64,000 nt of DNA from Sinohyriopsis cumingii (taxonomy: Eukaryota > Mollusca > Bivalvia > Unionida > Unionidae), in assembly GCA_028554795.2 (NCBI GenBank), contig CM068831.1, forward strand, positions 32,476,644 to 32,540,643, written 5' to 3'. The translations under genes and the position numbers were made by a program. Shown piece by piece: positions 24,220-34,424 of the stretch (positions within the stretch are counted from its first letter, which is position 1; each line of letters starts with the position of its first letter). The notes under the pieces are model-generated. The model saw only the letters and a list, made by a program, of their open reading frames with translations. It searched no databases and had not been told where the DNA came from.

Positions 24220-26124
24220 ACCAAATTTTTCGAAAACTTGTTCGGCAACAAGTTTTGGCCATAAACCGTCTTCGTTTTGTAAACCATCTTCATTTTTCTA
24301 ATCCAGAAAAGATTTATATAACACATAAATGAGTGAAAGTGAATCGTATTTAATCCCCCTTCCTTAAAGGGAGTTATAAGTGTATTTCCTTTTTACCCAC
24401 TCGCTTTCGCCACCCCATATAAATCTGAAAAATAATGGAAAAATCAAGGATTTTATCAAGTAACTTTTCCAATAAGGGACAAATTCCTTTTGCTCCACCA
24501 GCCGTGTAATTTCTTTACTTTCTTCAAGTTAGTAAAATAATTAAGTTCAAGCATATCCTAAAAATTCAAAGAGAAATCTACTCATAACACTCTAAAATTG
24601 GCAACTGACCAGTTAATATCAATTTCAGGACATATTTGTTTATTTGAATTTTTTTAATTTCCAATCCAAATTGCTTTTGATTTAAAAACATTGCAGCGCA
24701 GACATGATGCCGAGGCAAAGTCTTTTAAAATCTGCATGGTTATCTTCAAAGACAAAGTAGAATCGTCTAATAATAAAAAAGCTTCACCAGCGTACTGTCC
24801 TAATTTTAACACCATTTAATTATAGAAAATGCCTGTAATATTTGTGTTCTTGTTAGTTCTATTGTAAAATGTTCAATTCCTATTATAAATAAGTAGAGTG
24901 CTAAAGCGTCTCCCTGGTGAAAACCTCTCTCAAACTTGAAACAGGGGATAAATATCCATTATTAATGACACAACGTTTGACTTGTTGCTGAATACTCTAA
25001 ACCACTGACAAATAGATTATCTAAAGTTAAAAGATCTCAGGGCGTTCTCAAGAAAATCCCATTCGACCGAGTCAAAATATTTTTCGAAGTCTATCAGTAA
25101 GAGAAGACCAGATAAAAATTTTCCCCAGGATACTACATCAGGTCAAACAAAATTCTTGTATTTTCACCAATGGATCTCCCTTTCATAAAACCCTTTTTTG
25201 ACTGTCACTAATAATAAGGGGGAGGACAATCTCGACCCTAGAAGCAATTGACGCCAAAGCAATCTTGTAACCTACATTAACTTGTGAAATTGGGTTCCAA
25301 TTTTTAATGAGATTTTGTCATTATCTTCCACTGGAATGCAAGTAATAATTCCCTGAGACTGAAATTCAGAAAGATGTTGAATCTCATATCCAGCTTTTAG
25401 AGACCATAAGAGAAACCCGTCTATATCTTTGCAAACGAATTTGTAGAATTCAACAGTAAATCCATCTGAACCAGGGCTAGTTTCATTTTTCTTAGTTTTC
25501 AGTACTAAACCACATTTCTCAGAGATTAGCTTACCTTCACAAGAGCATCTTCCAAAATCTGAAAGTTTTCTATCATGATTTAAAAATTGATTAAGAGTTT
25601 GCAAATTATTATTGTTTTAGCTTCTGAACAGTTTTTCATAAAAAATCTCTCAGGTGATTTAGTATATCTTTTTGACCCGTTAACCTTGTTCCATCTTCCG
25701 TAATTCAGTCTTTTATTGTTTTGTTTGTGTAATTTCTCTTTTCAAGGTAAGGAAGTATTTAGAATTGTTTTCATCAGACTCATACTACCTTGCTCTTGAT
25801 CTTAACATTACACATTCCGCCCTTTTCCCTTCATTTCTTTATAATCTGCTTGTTGTTTATTCGGTTCTTTTACGATAGTGGGGTAAGTATGTTGATTAAC
25901 TGAAATATGTAGGGCCTGTATTTAAGCTTCGATTTTCGTTAAATTTTATTTCTTTATAATAAAAAATCTACGCAAAAAACACAGCTTTTGTTCGTTCATT
26001 TTCTTCCTTTGCCAAAGGATTTAAAGCCATTATATACGAGATACGAGATGCATGCACTGACACACACGCATACATATATACATACATATATACATAAGTA
26101 TTAATACATACATACATACATACA

Positions 26125-26155
<31 letters not shown>

Positions 26156-27119
26156 TCTTTCATATATGGACATATACATGCACACAGGCATGTATACATC
26201 TGATCAATGTATGAAAAACATAAGTTCTTATGCTTGTTCTTTTCAAGATCAAGCACAAGTAAAGCATAACTCCAAACTAAACTGCAAGGTCATGTGAAAT
26301 TTTTACCCATTACAGTATTTGTCCTGCTATTAAAGCCACTTCTCCTAACTCAGAATATACATAGGCCGGAATTAAAAATATAATCACGTGTTTTGGTATA
26401 AGTTTTACACTTCAATTGTAAGCAAAATCACTTTGAACAATTATTTGAATTGAGATTGATTGTTTTATCAATGTCATCAGAAAAGTTAAATTTGTACCTT
26501 TTACCAGCCTTTGTTTTGGCATACACGCTGCAATTGTAATACCAGGTATATTCAATTGTTGGAAGGGTGGTCTGTCTATTTAAGAGTCCCATAATTTGCC
26601 GAGTGACATCCTCCACTATACACTGTATTTGCTTTTAAAATCTCCTTCTTCCTTGCAATATGAACCTTGGATTCTGCATTATAAAATTTCACAACGATTG
26701 GCTTTGGGAAACCACTTTTGCCAGGTATTATTTGCAAATGTATCCGTCTCATCTAATATTTGGCCTGTTCCATTTTTCACCATCTCTGTAAACGTTGCTC
26801 TAACATGTTCATTCTGTGGTTTAGGGAAGTTGAAAATTTTTATATTAATTTTTCTTGAGTATTGTTCATTATGATTTGCAGTTTTCAGGGCTTCTATAGA
26901 GCGATCTTCATTATTTTCAGTGTCTTCCCTTATACATTTAGAGCTTTCTATCATCTTCTGACACGGTGATTCATAGTTTTTGCTTCGTACATTTTTGTCA
27001 AGTTTGAAAATGAAAAATATAATGAGCTGTAATGATGATATTTGGATGAAACTTTCAGGCATTGACTTGATAAAACGTTCTAGTTTCACAAGGAGAAATT
27101 TCTGGAAACATTCAGTCAT
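24220..27119 (-). pseudogene. L1-like LINE remnant (ORF1 and reverse transcriptase)
   Basis: Reading right to left on the minus strand: 27,119-26,428 holds an ORF1-like protein with 'SRKINIKIFNFPKPQN' followed by a C-terminal block ending 'KTKAGKRYKFNFSDDIDKTI', like L1/CR1-type ORF1 RNA-binding domains. After a gap lacking an endonuclease comes the pre-RT linker and reverse transcriptase: 'NETSPGSDGFTVEFYK' (about 25,460), 'SQGIITCIPVEDND' (about 25,330), and a catalytic box degraded to YAGE where YADD is expected (24,783-24,797). The C-terminal 'WSKRNLSLIGKVT' type region lies near 24,460. Stops and frameshifts are frequent. The missing endonuclease and the CATA repeat at 26,100 mark an internal deletion or replacement. 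The 3' end is uncertain. Confidence 0.7.
26100..26153. repeat. (CATA)n microsatellite
   Basis: About 13 CATA units, with looser ATAC/CATA sequence before them. It lies in the gap between the LINE ORF1 and RT pieces. Confidence 0.95.
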
Positions 27120-28011
27120 ATTTCTCTGATTTAACGACTAATAACAGCAAAAGATGTTCACTTTATGATACGTTTCTCAATTAAAATACATTTGAACATT
27201 TGCAAATCTTTTGCATGGGACGAACCATGATTTTTGTAGCCTGGTTTCGAGCAGAAGTCATCAATAGTTACTTGTAACGTTTTATGAAGTCATAGTAAGG
27301 CTTTTGGTGGACTACTTTTCTATAGAATTCCAAAATTTGACAGACTCTCCATATGCGAATCTATGATTTAAGATCGTTGAGTTTCAAGTAAAAGTCTGAA
27401 ATTTGAAAGAATTAGCAAATCAAAGCTAGGATATTCAGTCTCCAGAAAGAAAGAAGATTCCAAATTAGTATCTAAGTGAAAACAAATGAAATTATAACAT
27501 ATGAACGGAACACTACATTGGAAGCCAATATAACGAAATATGTCTAATGAATTATATCATTACAGTTTTTATTTCCGTTTCACTCTACCCACTAAACGTA
27601 CCCAGTAAACTGAATTCTCAGATTAAATCATTTATCTATGTTCTTCTTTGGCATCATACAGGCATGTGCAAGCATTATTCATGGAGTTAGAAAGCAGATT
27701 TCCAAGATTTGTTAATGAGGGGTCTTGATGAACAGCCCAAGAACATTGCAAATCGAAGAACAGAGTTTGAAATTCCTTATAATGTACAGGATGAGGTTAA
27801 AGTGAGATCTGGCGGTTATCAAAATAAACCAAACGGACAAATATATGTCAGCATAATGCTTTAGTCAGTAAATAATGAACACTTTGCAATGACCCTTCCA
27901 AAATCATGGGATTATTAATCACCAAGTTTTCGAGAGACACCATAACCCTTTCATTTGTAGGCGGGACATCTTATAAACAATTATAAATACCCTTATCTTT
28001 TATGATGTTGC
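27120..28011. other. no gene seen; left flank of the Polinton
   Basis: AT-rich sequence with no ORF, RNA or repeat that could be supported. Its last five bases, CTTTT, pair with CTTTA after the element as an imperfect target duplication. Confidence 0.5.
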
Positions 28012-28016
28012 CTTTT

Positions 28017-28154
28017 AGCAGCAGGGCGGGCGAACCGGCTCTAATTGGTTCACCTGTATTTTCGCAAAATACAACTTCCCGGGGGATCGCAAAAATCGTT
28101 AAAAAAATGCGCGATTAAAAGTGACGAGTTGAGAGTGTCGCCCTCCCTGCTGCT
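28017..28154 (+). repeat. left terminal inverted repeat of the Polinton
   Basis: 138 bp, close to the reverse complement of 44,512-44,651. The repeat has its own inverted ends: AGCAGCAGGGCGGGCG outside and CGCCCTCCCTGCTGCT inside. Internal dyads include GTATTTTCGCAAAATAC (7-bp stem, 3-base loop) and GAACC…GGTTC. No ORF. Confidence 0.92.
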
Positions 28155-28374
28155 ATGAATTAAAATTTTTATCTAACCCGATTCGATACCATGTTCTAGG
28201 ATCAAATAACATAACAGGTTACAACTTTTCACAAGCACATCAAATACAGTAACATGATTATCTAAAAATAGCTGTGTGGATTCATATATGAAATATGGTA
28301 ATAACTAATTGATTATACACTAAAAAGTGAAAATATAGAAACTTCTTGTCGTAATAATTTTTATTTTTATTTTC

Positions 28375-29049
28375 TCAGTCCTCTATTTTCACATTTGAAA
28401 AATTAGTCAATCGTAAACTTGTGATTGTGAGAAAATTTATTGTTATAAATCCGTGTGAGGTTATTTTAGCACGACTAAAGAAATTTCTAAACTTATTTAT
28501 GTCCATATCACCACTACACCAGGTCTGATGAATATTTCGTAACGTGTGAGTATCAACTCCGTTAAAGACAGTAAGAGTATTACAGTTATCCCTGATCACT
28601 TTAGGAATTTGTGTATACCACTGGGTCACATAAATTACATCTGTGTTTTTGTGTCAGCCTCTGGAAAATATCCTAGCTGGATTTGATTGTTTATCCAACA
28701 TTACATCATCGTAAACAACTAAATTCTTAATTGGCCCATCGATATCATCAACATTCGGTGCTTCATTGATGTCAGTTATAAATTCAACAACATCATCTCC
28801 GTTTTCATTTAACGATTTTGCGCTTTCATTAAAGTCTTTTAACACTTCGTAGCAACGCTGATCGTCTACAGATGGAGCTACCAAATACACCGTATCCCAC
28901 TTCATCCACTTCATTATTAAATTAAGTAACAACTGCGTCTTACCACTTCCAGATGGACCAATGATAATCATTCGAATATAATTTGGTAACGCAGCTATAT
29001 GCTTAACTGGTTCTTGTTTTCTAGTAGCAGAAAAGTCAGTGATCTCCAT
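28375..29049 (-). pseudogene. A32-like DNA-packaging ATPase (one stop codon)
   Basis: About 224 codons in one frame, the usual size for the FtsK/HerA-type packaging ATPases of Polintons and nucleocytoplasmic viruses, which drive genome entry into the capsid. Walker A is IGPSGSGKTQ (about residues 30-39) and Walker B is LVVYDDVM (about residue 112). A sensor-like 'VIYVTQWYTQIPKVIRDN' follows the break. The only lesion is an in-frame TGA at about 28,651, in the position of an expected Arg (CGA to TGA is a typical CpG decay). The start ATG at 29,049 lies 20 bp from the divergent PLA2 gene start. It ends 220 bp from the left terminal repeat. Confidence 0.88.
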
Positions 29050-29069
29050 TAGAATAATATAAAACGAAT
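29050..29069. promoter_or_regulatory. 20-bp divergent start region
   Basis: Only 20 bases (AT-rich, with AATATAAAA) separate the ATPase ATG on the minus strand from the zinc-ribbon/PLA2 ATG on the plus strand. Transcription of the two genes must therefore start at or inside one another's 5' ends. Position is seen directly; promoter function is inferred. Confidence 0.35.
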
Positions 29070-29671
29070 ATGGATCTATATTGTGTTAAATGCAGGGCGC
29101 GCACGCCAACAATGATCTAACAACCATTACAACAAAAAAAACAATAGATCTGCGGTTACGGGCAAGTGTGAGCGATGCGGTACAAAGAAATTTAAATTTA
29201 TTTCCACTGACAAGTCAGGTGAAAAACCAAAACGAAAGTCAAAGCTAAAATCAAAACCAAAGTTAAAACCAAAAGCAAAGTCAAAGCCAAAGTCAAGTAC
29301 AAAAAAAGCAACACGGGGGTGACATCGCAGCAAAATTAACAAAACTACCTGGGACTCCGTGGGCTAAATACCCAGGAGAAAAACATCTTCCAGGATATAA
29401 TTACTGCGGCCCTGAAACCAGACTTGATATCAGGCTTGATGACCAAGATCAACCAAAACCAGGTGAGTATCCGATAAACGCTATTGATAAAGCGTGTCAT
29501 GCACATGATGTAGCTTATAAAAGTAAAAATCTACAAGATATGCATCTCGTGGATGTGAAATTAATTCACGCGTTAAATTCCATCACTGATAAATCTCTCA
29601 AGGAAAAATTAGCTAGTTGGTTAATAAAATCCGCAATGAAAGGTAAGTTAGCGTTAGGTGCTGGTAATTAA
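29070..29671 (+). pseudogene. zinc-ribbon and phospholipase A2-like virion protein
   Basis: N terminus: a zinc-ribbon of DUF5679 type, first pair CVKC and second pair CERCG followed by TKKFKF. Middle: a Lys/Ser-rich linker (KPKRKSKLKSK…). C terminus: a PLA2-like domain, with the calcium-loop motif YNYCGPET and the catalytic CHAHD with Tyr three residues on. Parvovirus VP1 and several Polinton-like viruses use such domains to breach the endosome, so a virion entry role is likely. Frameshifts: near 29,095, in an A-run near 29,135, and in a G-run near 29,323. The last lies exactly between linker and PLA2, so these might instead be two overlapping genes. The stop at 29,671 is 5 bp before the integrase ATG. 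Confidence 0.75.
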
Positions 29672-29676
29672 TTATA

Positions 29677-30640
29677 ATGGAGTCGATTTATTATTCCCAA
29701 AAAGGATACTGAGGGGTAGAGCAGGAATTAGTAAACTCGCTGAAGCAGCAAACGTTGCGCGCGATACTGCTAAAAATTGGTTAACCAAAGAGGCAGTATG
29801 CCAAATTTACTAACCACCGCCTAAACAATGTCACTTTGCACATTTTGATGTTAGTGTTCCTAATGTAGCTCATCAAGCTGATATACTATTTCTGCCACAT
29901 GATACTATTAAAATCCGAAGACGTCAAATTACATATAAATACGCGTTAACTGTAGTTGATGTTGCAAGTAGATACAAAGATGCGGAGCCGTTAACGACTA
30001 AAACAGCATCTGAGGTTGCTTCTGCTTTTGAACGAATTTATCAACGAGGACCTCTGCGATGGCCACAGTTGTTACAAGTTGATTCTGGCAAAGAATTTCA
30101 GGGTGCAGTATCATCGCTGATGAAGCAACATAATGTCACCATCAGACGAGGACATACTGCAATTCATCGTGACCAGGCAATTGTTGAGCGATTTAATCGA
30201 ACTCTTGCTGAGCGGTTATTTGGATATCAATACGCGAAGGAATTCATTCAAGACAAGAGATCACGCAAATGGGTCGCAAGTTTACCAAATGTGATAGCTG
30301 CATTAAATAATGAAATTACTCGAACAACCAACATGAAACCTAGAAACGCAATTACCAAAAGACATATACCACAATGACGTGATTTTTCAGCACAACCAAT
30401 ACTGGGCGATGTCACTGTGAGATATTAATATGAACCAGGTGAACTTGAAAAGGTTAAAAAAAAGAGCGACTGATCCTATCTCGAGCATCACTACACACAA
30501 TATATCTAACATAACCAGATCTACTGGTAGACCAGCAATCTCCAGACTGGATTCAGCTGCTCCTCAACGTGGATTCACACGTGAACAATTACAAGTAATT
30601 CCCGAAGACACACAATTACCGCCTAGATCACTTAACCAGC
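29677..30640 (+). pseudogene. retroviral-type integrase (c-integrase), broken
   Basis: The rve core is clear. First Asp in LTVVDVASRYKDAEPL, second in LLQVDSGKEFQG, Glu in QAIVERFNRTLAERL; the DDE triad is intact. Before it is a short helical region (EAANVARDTAKNWL) resembling the N-terminal DNA-binding helices. After it is a basic C terminus from 30,430, like the chromo/SH3-like tail of these enzymes. Breaks: a frameshift near 29,712, TAA at about 29,811, TGA at 30,375 and TAA at 30,425. Polinton integrases insert the linear genome via the terminal repeats, which fits the repeats and short target duplication here. Its end faces the HNH end of the polymerase gene tail to tail. Confidence 0.88.
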
Positions 30641-30649
30641 ACCCCTACG

Positions 30650-30859
30650 TCAGTTGCACTCGAGACAGGTCATCATCACATTCTCTGGTGTATGACCAAG
30701 ACGATTATTGTTTCTATCTACGGTGAATTGTCTTGAATGTTTATCCGAATACTGCCACAATATTATACAATTACAGCTTGCACAGTGATTATTCAGCTGT
30801 TGCTTCACTGTCATGATAAATTCAACATCAATGTCAAATTCTCGATTATTTTTTGTCAC
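30650..30859 (-). pseudogene. HNH nuclease module at the end of the polymerase-helicase gene
   Basis: A 65-70 residue zinc-binding HNH (endonuclease VII-like) domain: HCASCNCIILW, then FTVDRNNNRLGHTPENVMMT, then CLECN. Two Cys pairs and the D-R-x-N-N / G-H / N core are visible. Its frame overlaps the helicase C terminus and joins it through a six-A run (a one-base slip near 30,850), so it was probably the last domain of the same polypeptide. It ends in TGA directly after CLECN where an Arg would be expected (CGA to TGA). Confidence 0.72.
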
Positions 30860-32003
30860 TCTGTTTGTAACCAGTTAATTTTTTTCTTATTATATCACTG
30901 TTGTTTTCATTATTAATTTCATCAGCCATTGACTCATCCAAGACAATCCTTCGCAGTTGAGATATTCTTCTGATTCTGGACACAGCCAAGTAAACTAAGT
31001 TTGACCACTCGATACGATCATCAATAATCCAAACAACTGTATCAGAGATAGTCAGTCCTTGAGAAGAATGAATTGTCATTGCGTATCCTAGCGTCCACGG
31101 GGATTTATCGGCGCGCAGTGCATTTTCAGCAACATTGACATCAACTGCAACAACATCATTCAGCACAAGATTATGCTTCCTCCCTGACTGTCCTGGTATA
31201 TCAACGTCAATATTCTGTAACAGCGAATCAGCTGGTCTATAACACAATAGCACTGGCAGTGTTGGAAATTTTTTTCTTGTGTAATTGAAATAACTGCTGT
31301 TGAAGTGTGTCTCTGACTATCTTTCTACTTGCCACTATCAGATCGTTTGGTCTCCATGTTTTCCAAAAGTCGTTCAAAGAAGTTTCTGAAATCACCTTAC
31401 GTATTTTTTCACATTGAATTTTATTCGGTTGTAGTCTGATTAATGTTTTAAATTCCTTTAATTCTGCATCAAGAGATCTGTGATCATCAGTCACTACTTC
31501 GTAATAATCAACAAAATTATTGAACCAATCGTGTGGGGATGGTCCAGCAAACGGAGGTGGCTGACCGGATCGCCGCAAATAACCACTGCAGTATTTTTTG
31601 TTAATAACCAATCGAGAAATGTTTTTAATGTTTCTAACGGTACCGTACATATTTCATCCCAAATTATAACTTTTGGAATATATTTCTCTCCCATTCGATC
31701 TGGAGTCCACACACCACCGCTGTATTTGAAAAAGCTGTGATAAGTACAATAATTAACTCCTCGTTGTTTCATCTCCCTGGCAAGTCTGTGTGTTGGTGTT
31801 AGTACAATCATATCTGTATTCTGTCGAAATAATTCGATCACTCGAGTTGTCTGACCAGAACCTCCCGGTCCGTTCAAATAAACGGTTTTGTGTCTGGATA
31901 CTGGATCATACACAGATGGTGCATTCGACATTTCTGATAATTCTGATTTACAATAACTATCTTTAACCACAACATCAGCGGATTCACAATAACAATGTAA
32001 CAT
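30846..32003 (-). pseudogene. superfamily-1 (RecD/Pif1-like) DNA helicase module
   Basis: Walker A region LNGPGGSGQTTRVIELF, with Gln in place of the catalytic Lys. Motif Ia LTPTHRLAREM, Walker B VIIWDEI, motif III VICGDP, and the UvrD/RecD C-terminal box GYAMTIHSSQGLTI with LVYLAVSR. Order and spacing are those of a complete SF1 helicase of about 390 residues. Frameshifts near 31,560 and 31,245 split it into three ORFs. The upstream ATG (32,003) follows a TAA that is in frame with the polymerase C terminus. So it is either a separate gene starting at TAA-ATG or, as judged from the continuity, the middle part of a polymerase-helicase-HNH fusion. Confidence 0.78.
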
Positions 32004-34057
32004 TTACTTTTTTATTCTCCAGGAACTCCATGATTCATCATTGCTTGTGAAACGATCCAGTAATTCTGAATATTTTTTATCGATATAAAATGAATCCGTA
32101 GCAACTCTAACTCCAGTGTCAGGAAATCTATTTATCATCGGTAGCAAATTTATAGAAACTTAAGCAAGCATCGAAGATCTTAAATGTGTGTACTGAGGTG
32201 ATTCTCCATTGATGCAACTAACAATTGTTCCCAACCGTGTTCCGTCAGACAAGTAAGCATCTTCCCGATTACAAAGGATATTTCTCGTAGTGGCATCATT
32301 GATTATAATATCTAATTCAACATCATCCATAATCAATAGTGAGTGATGTCGTTTATGATCATATGCACCACCCTGAGTAAATTTACCAATTATTCTTCTA
32401 CCAAGATCTTTTGCGTTTTTTTCGTTGTTGTTGAGTTTAATCTTAAGAATATTATAAGCATCATTAACAATGACATCCGCGGACAGGTCCGGTTGTTCCC
32501 GCGAATATTCTTCGATGACTTCATCGATACTGATACGCTCCGGTGTTGGTAACCAAACCGAAGTCTGCGGCCGATATGATATAATTGCTTCACTGACCGT
32601 CAACGATATCAATATTTTACTGTCAAGTATATATCGTAATAACACTATTGGCGCCCAAAGTTTCTCCAAAAAATGTCTGCCAAACCAAACATAACAAATC
32701 GGATGAAGATTCATAGCGAATTCAAACGACACTACACGAGCAAATCCTGTCAGATCAAAATCGGGTAATGGACCATTAATTGATACTCTTACCATCTCAT
32801 GACAAGGATGACCAAATCTTTAAAAATATCCAGCACACTCGCCATCCCAAGAAAACTTCCGGGATAACACGAGGTCATGTCTACGGAAATCATCTCGCCG
32901 ATATTATACTCGGTGTTCCACAAACCGCCGTGTCCGTATTCGTTACAGCTATCCTGGACATCTTCAAGGAACTCAGCGTGTGTTGGTCTCCATTAATTTC
33001 TCTCTCTCGCGGCGTGGGCAGCAACTGACAGAACTGTAAAACAATTGGTTAATAACTGCTCCGTATTTGCTGAGTATCTCTGTGCGAGTTTTCTCATTTC
33101 TTCGTGGAGAGATTCTGTACGATATAATTCGCCGTTAGGTCTTACAAATTGATCATACTCGCTATTTTCGGAACTTTTAAACAACCACACTGACACAGAG
33201 TCGTTTTTGCTTATCCGGCTGATAGCATCGAACATTCCATCCCAAAAACTCTCTGACGAGTAATATCTCACAACACGATCCCGTGGAAATATTGTTATCG
33301 CGGAGGTATAAGCGTGAGCGTTATGGTCAATAATCTCAGTTGATTTGTATAAAACCTCCCCCATTAACGTTTTTACCATCATTGGAAATTTTAATTTACT
33401 TGATAACTCAGCGACATCGTTTATTGACGCTCCTGTATCCTTAACCGATTAAGCCCATTTGTTTATTTTTTCACGTCGCAGATCAGTTAAACCGTTTCAA
33501 CGCTGCGCATTTTCAAAATATTCCATTACTCGCTCGGCTACACAATTCAGCTTTGTAAATCTCATCGGGGTAAGATCATTAATGTTAGGTCTATCATTTA
33601 GCTGATAGATTCCATAAATGACCGCTGTTACAGGATACGCTCGAGCGTAATATGGTTTATGAATCCCAGTCAACATTCCTGATTTGGAATCTTTACTTAA
33701 CAGAGCGGTTTTTCTATTAGCAAGGACAGGGTCACGTTTGTCACGGATAATCCACGTATTGGAATCTGCTTGCACAATAAACTTTACTCTGAAATGATAT
33801 TTCTGATTGAGGTAATCAATGATTGTTTTCGCTCGTGCATCACTCATTATAGCGTCCTTGAGATCGTCGTCGTGTATAATTTTGAATGTAGACCACACAT
33901 AAGATGCTCCATCATTACGAAATTAGTCTTTGGCATCTCTAATAATATCAAACAGACCAGTCAGGGCTTGCCTCCGCGAATCAGGGGTTAGTCTGTCAAG
34001 ATCAAATCTAGAAGCTTTCCGGGGCTTGATTTTGGATAATCTTTCAAACTCCTCCAT
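32004..34057 (-). pseudogene. family-B DNA polymerase, divergent (Polinton replicase)
   Basis: Start ATG at 34,057 (MEEFERLSKIKPRKASRFDL). N-terminal and exonuclease-side sequence runs in four ORFs to about 32,990. Polymerase motif A reads VDMTSCYPGSF (32,842-32,888), the D-x-x-S-x-Y-P signature. A Lys-containing 'RRIIGKFTQGGAY' (about 32,380) stands where motif B is expected. Motif C reads RVATDSFYID (32,080-32,112), with ATDS in place of DTDS. Breaks: near 33,910, 33,450-33,500, 33,000 and 32,800, plus a TAA at about 32,160. The sequence is unlike the classical Polinton polymerase remnant at 20,860. The frame runs straight into the helicase module through one TAA at about 32,004. Confidence 0.75.
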
Positions 34058-34099
34058 ATTATATTTAAGAAAAACATTTAAATAAGAAATATACATATA
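34058..34099. promoter_or_regulatory. 42-bp divergent start region
   Basis: An A/T-only-rich gap ('atatttaagaaaaacattta') between the polymerase ATG (minus) and the zinc-finger ORF ATG (plus). It is the second such compact divergent start in the element. Promoter function is inferred from position. Confidence 0.3.
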
Positions 34100-34267
34100 A
34101 TGCCTCAAACCAATCAGTGCAAGTTGTTTAAATTGGGATCTGTAACTGTTTGTAACAAATCCTGCAGAAAGGAATTCTGCGGAGAACATTTACAAAGCAT
34201 TCGGAAAGGGGGTTTAGGACCAATACCGTGTCTGCAATGTGGTATTGGAGTCAGGGGCAAAACATAG
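34100..34267 (+). CDS. 55-residue Cys-rich zinc-finger protein
   Basis: An intact ORF. Cysteines and a histidine occur as C-x6-…-C-x3-C-x5-C-x2-H and a final CLQCG pair, ending in a basic GVRGKT tail, consistent with a small zinc-binding protein. It diverges from the polymerase gene with 42 bp between starts. Small Cys-rich proteins of unknown role are common in Polinton-like viruses; this one was not recognised further. The intact frame in an otherwise broken neighbourhood may simply reflect its short length. Confidence 0.5.
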   Translation: MPQTNQCKLFKLGSVTVCNKSCRKEFCGEHLQSIRKGGLGPIPCLQCGIGVRGKT

Positions 34268-34424
34268 TTATGCGCAAGTAGCCGGGGGGGGGGGGGTAAA
34301 GATATGGTGAACTTAAGCGATATTATTACAAAATAATAATAATGATGCGTTGAAATGTGAACGTGATTTATGTAAGTAAGTTCTCAGACAAATATAAATT
34401 AGACAAATAAGATTATTATATAAA

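Noticed and set aside
26040..26160. Possible CRISPR-like array in the CATA region
   Set aside because: Simple tetranucleotide repeat with no spacers; the organism is eukaryotic.
29127..29342. Minus-strand ORF with repeated Phe/Gly/Asp dipeptides
   Set aside because: It is the reverse-strand shadow of the Lys/Ser-rich linker of the PLA2 gene on the plus strand.
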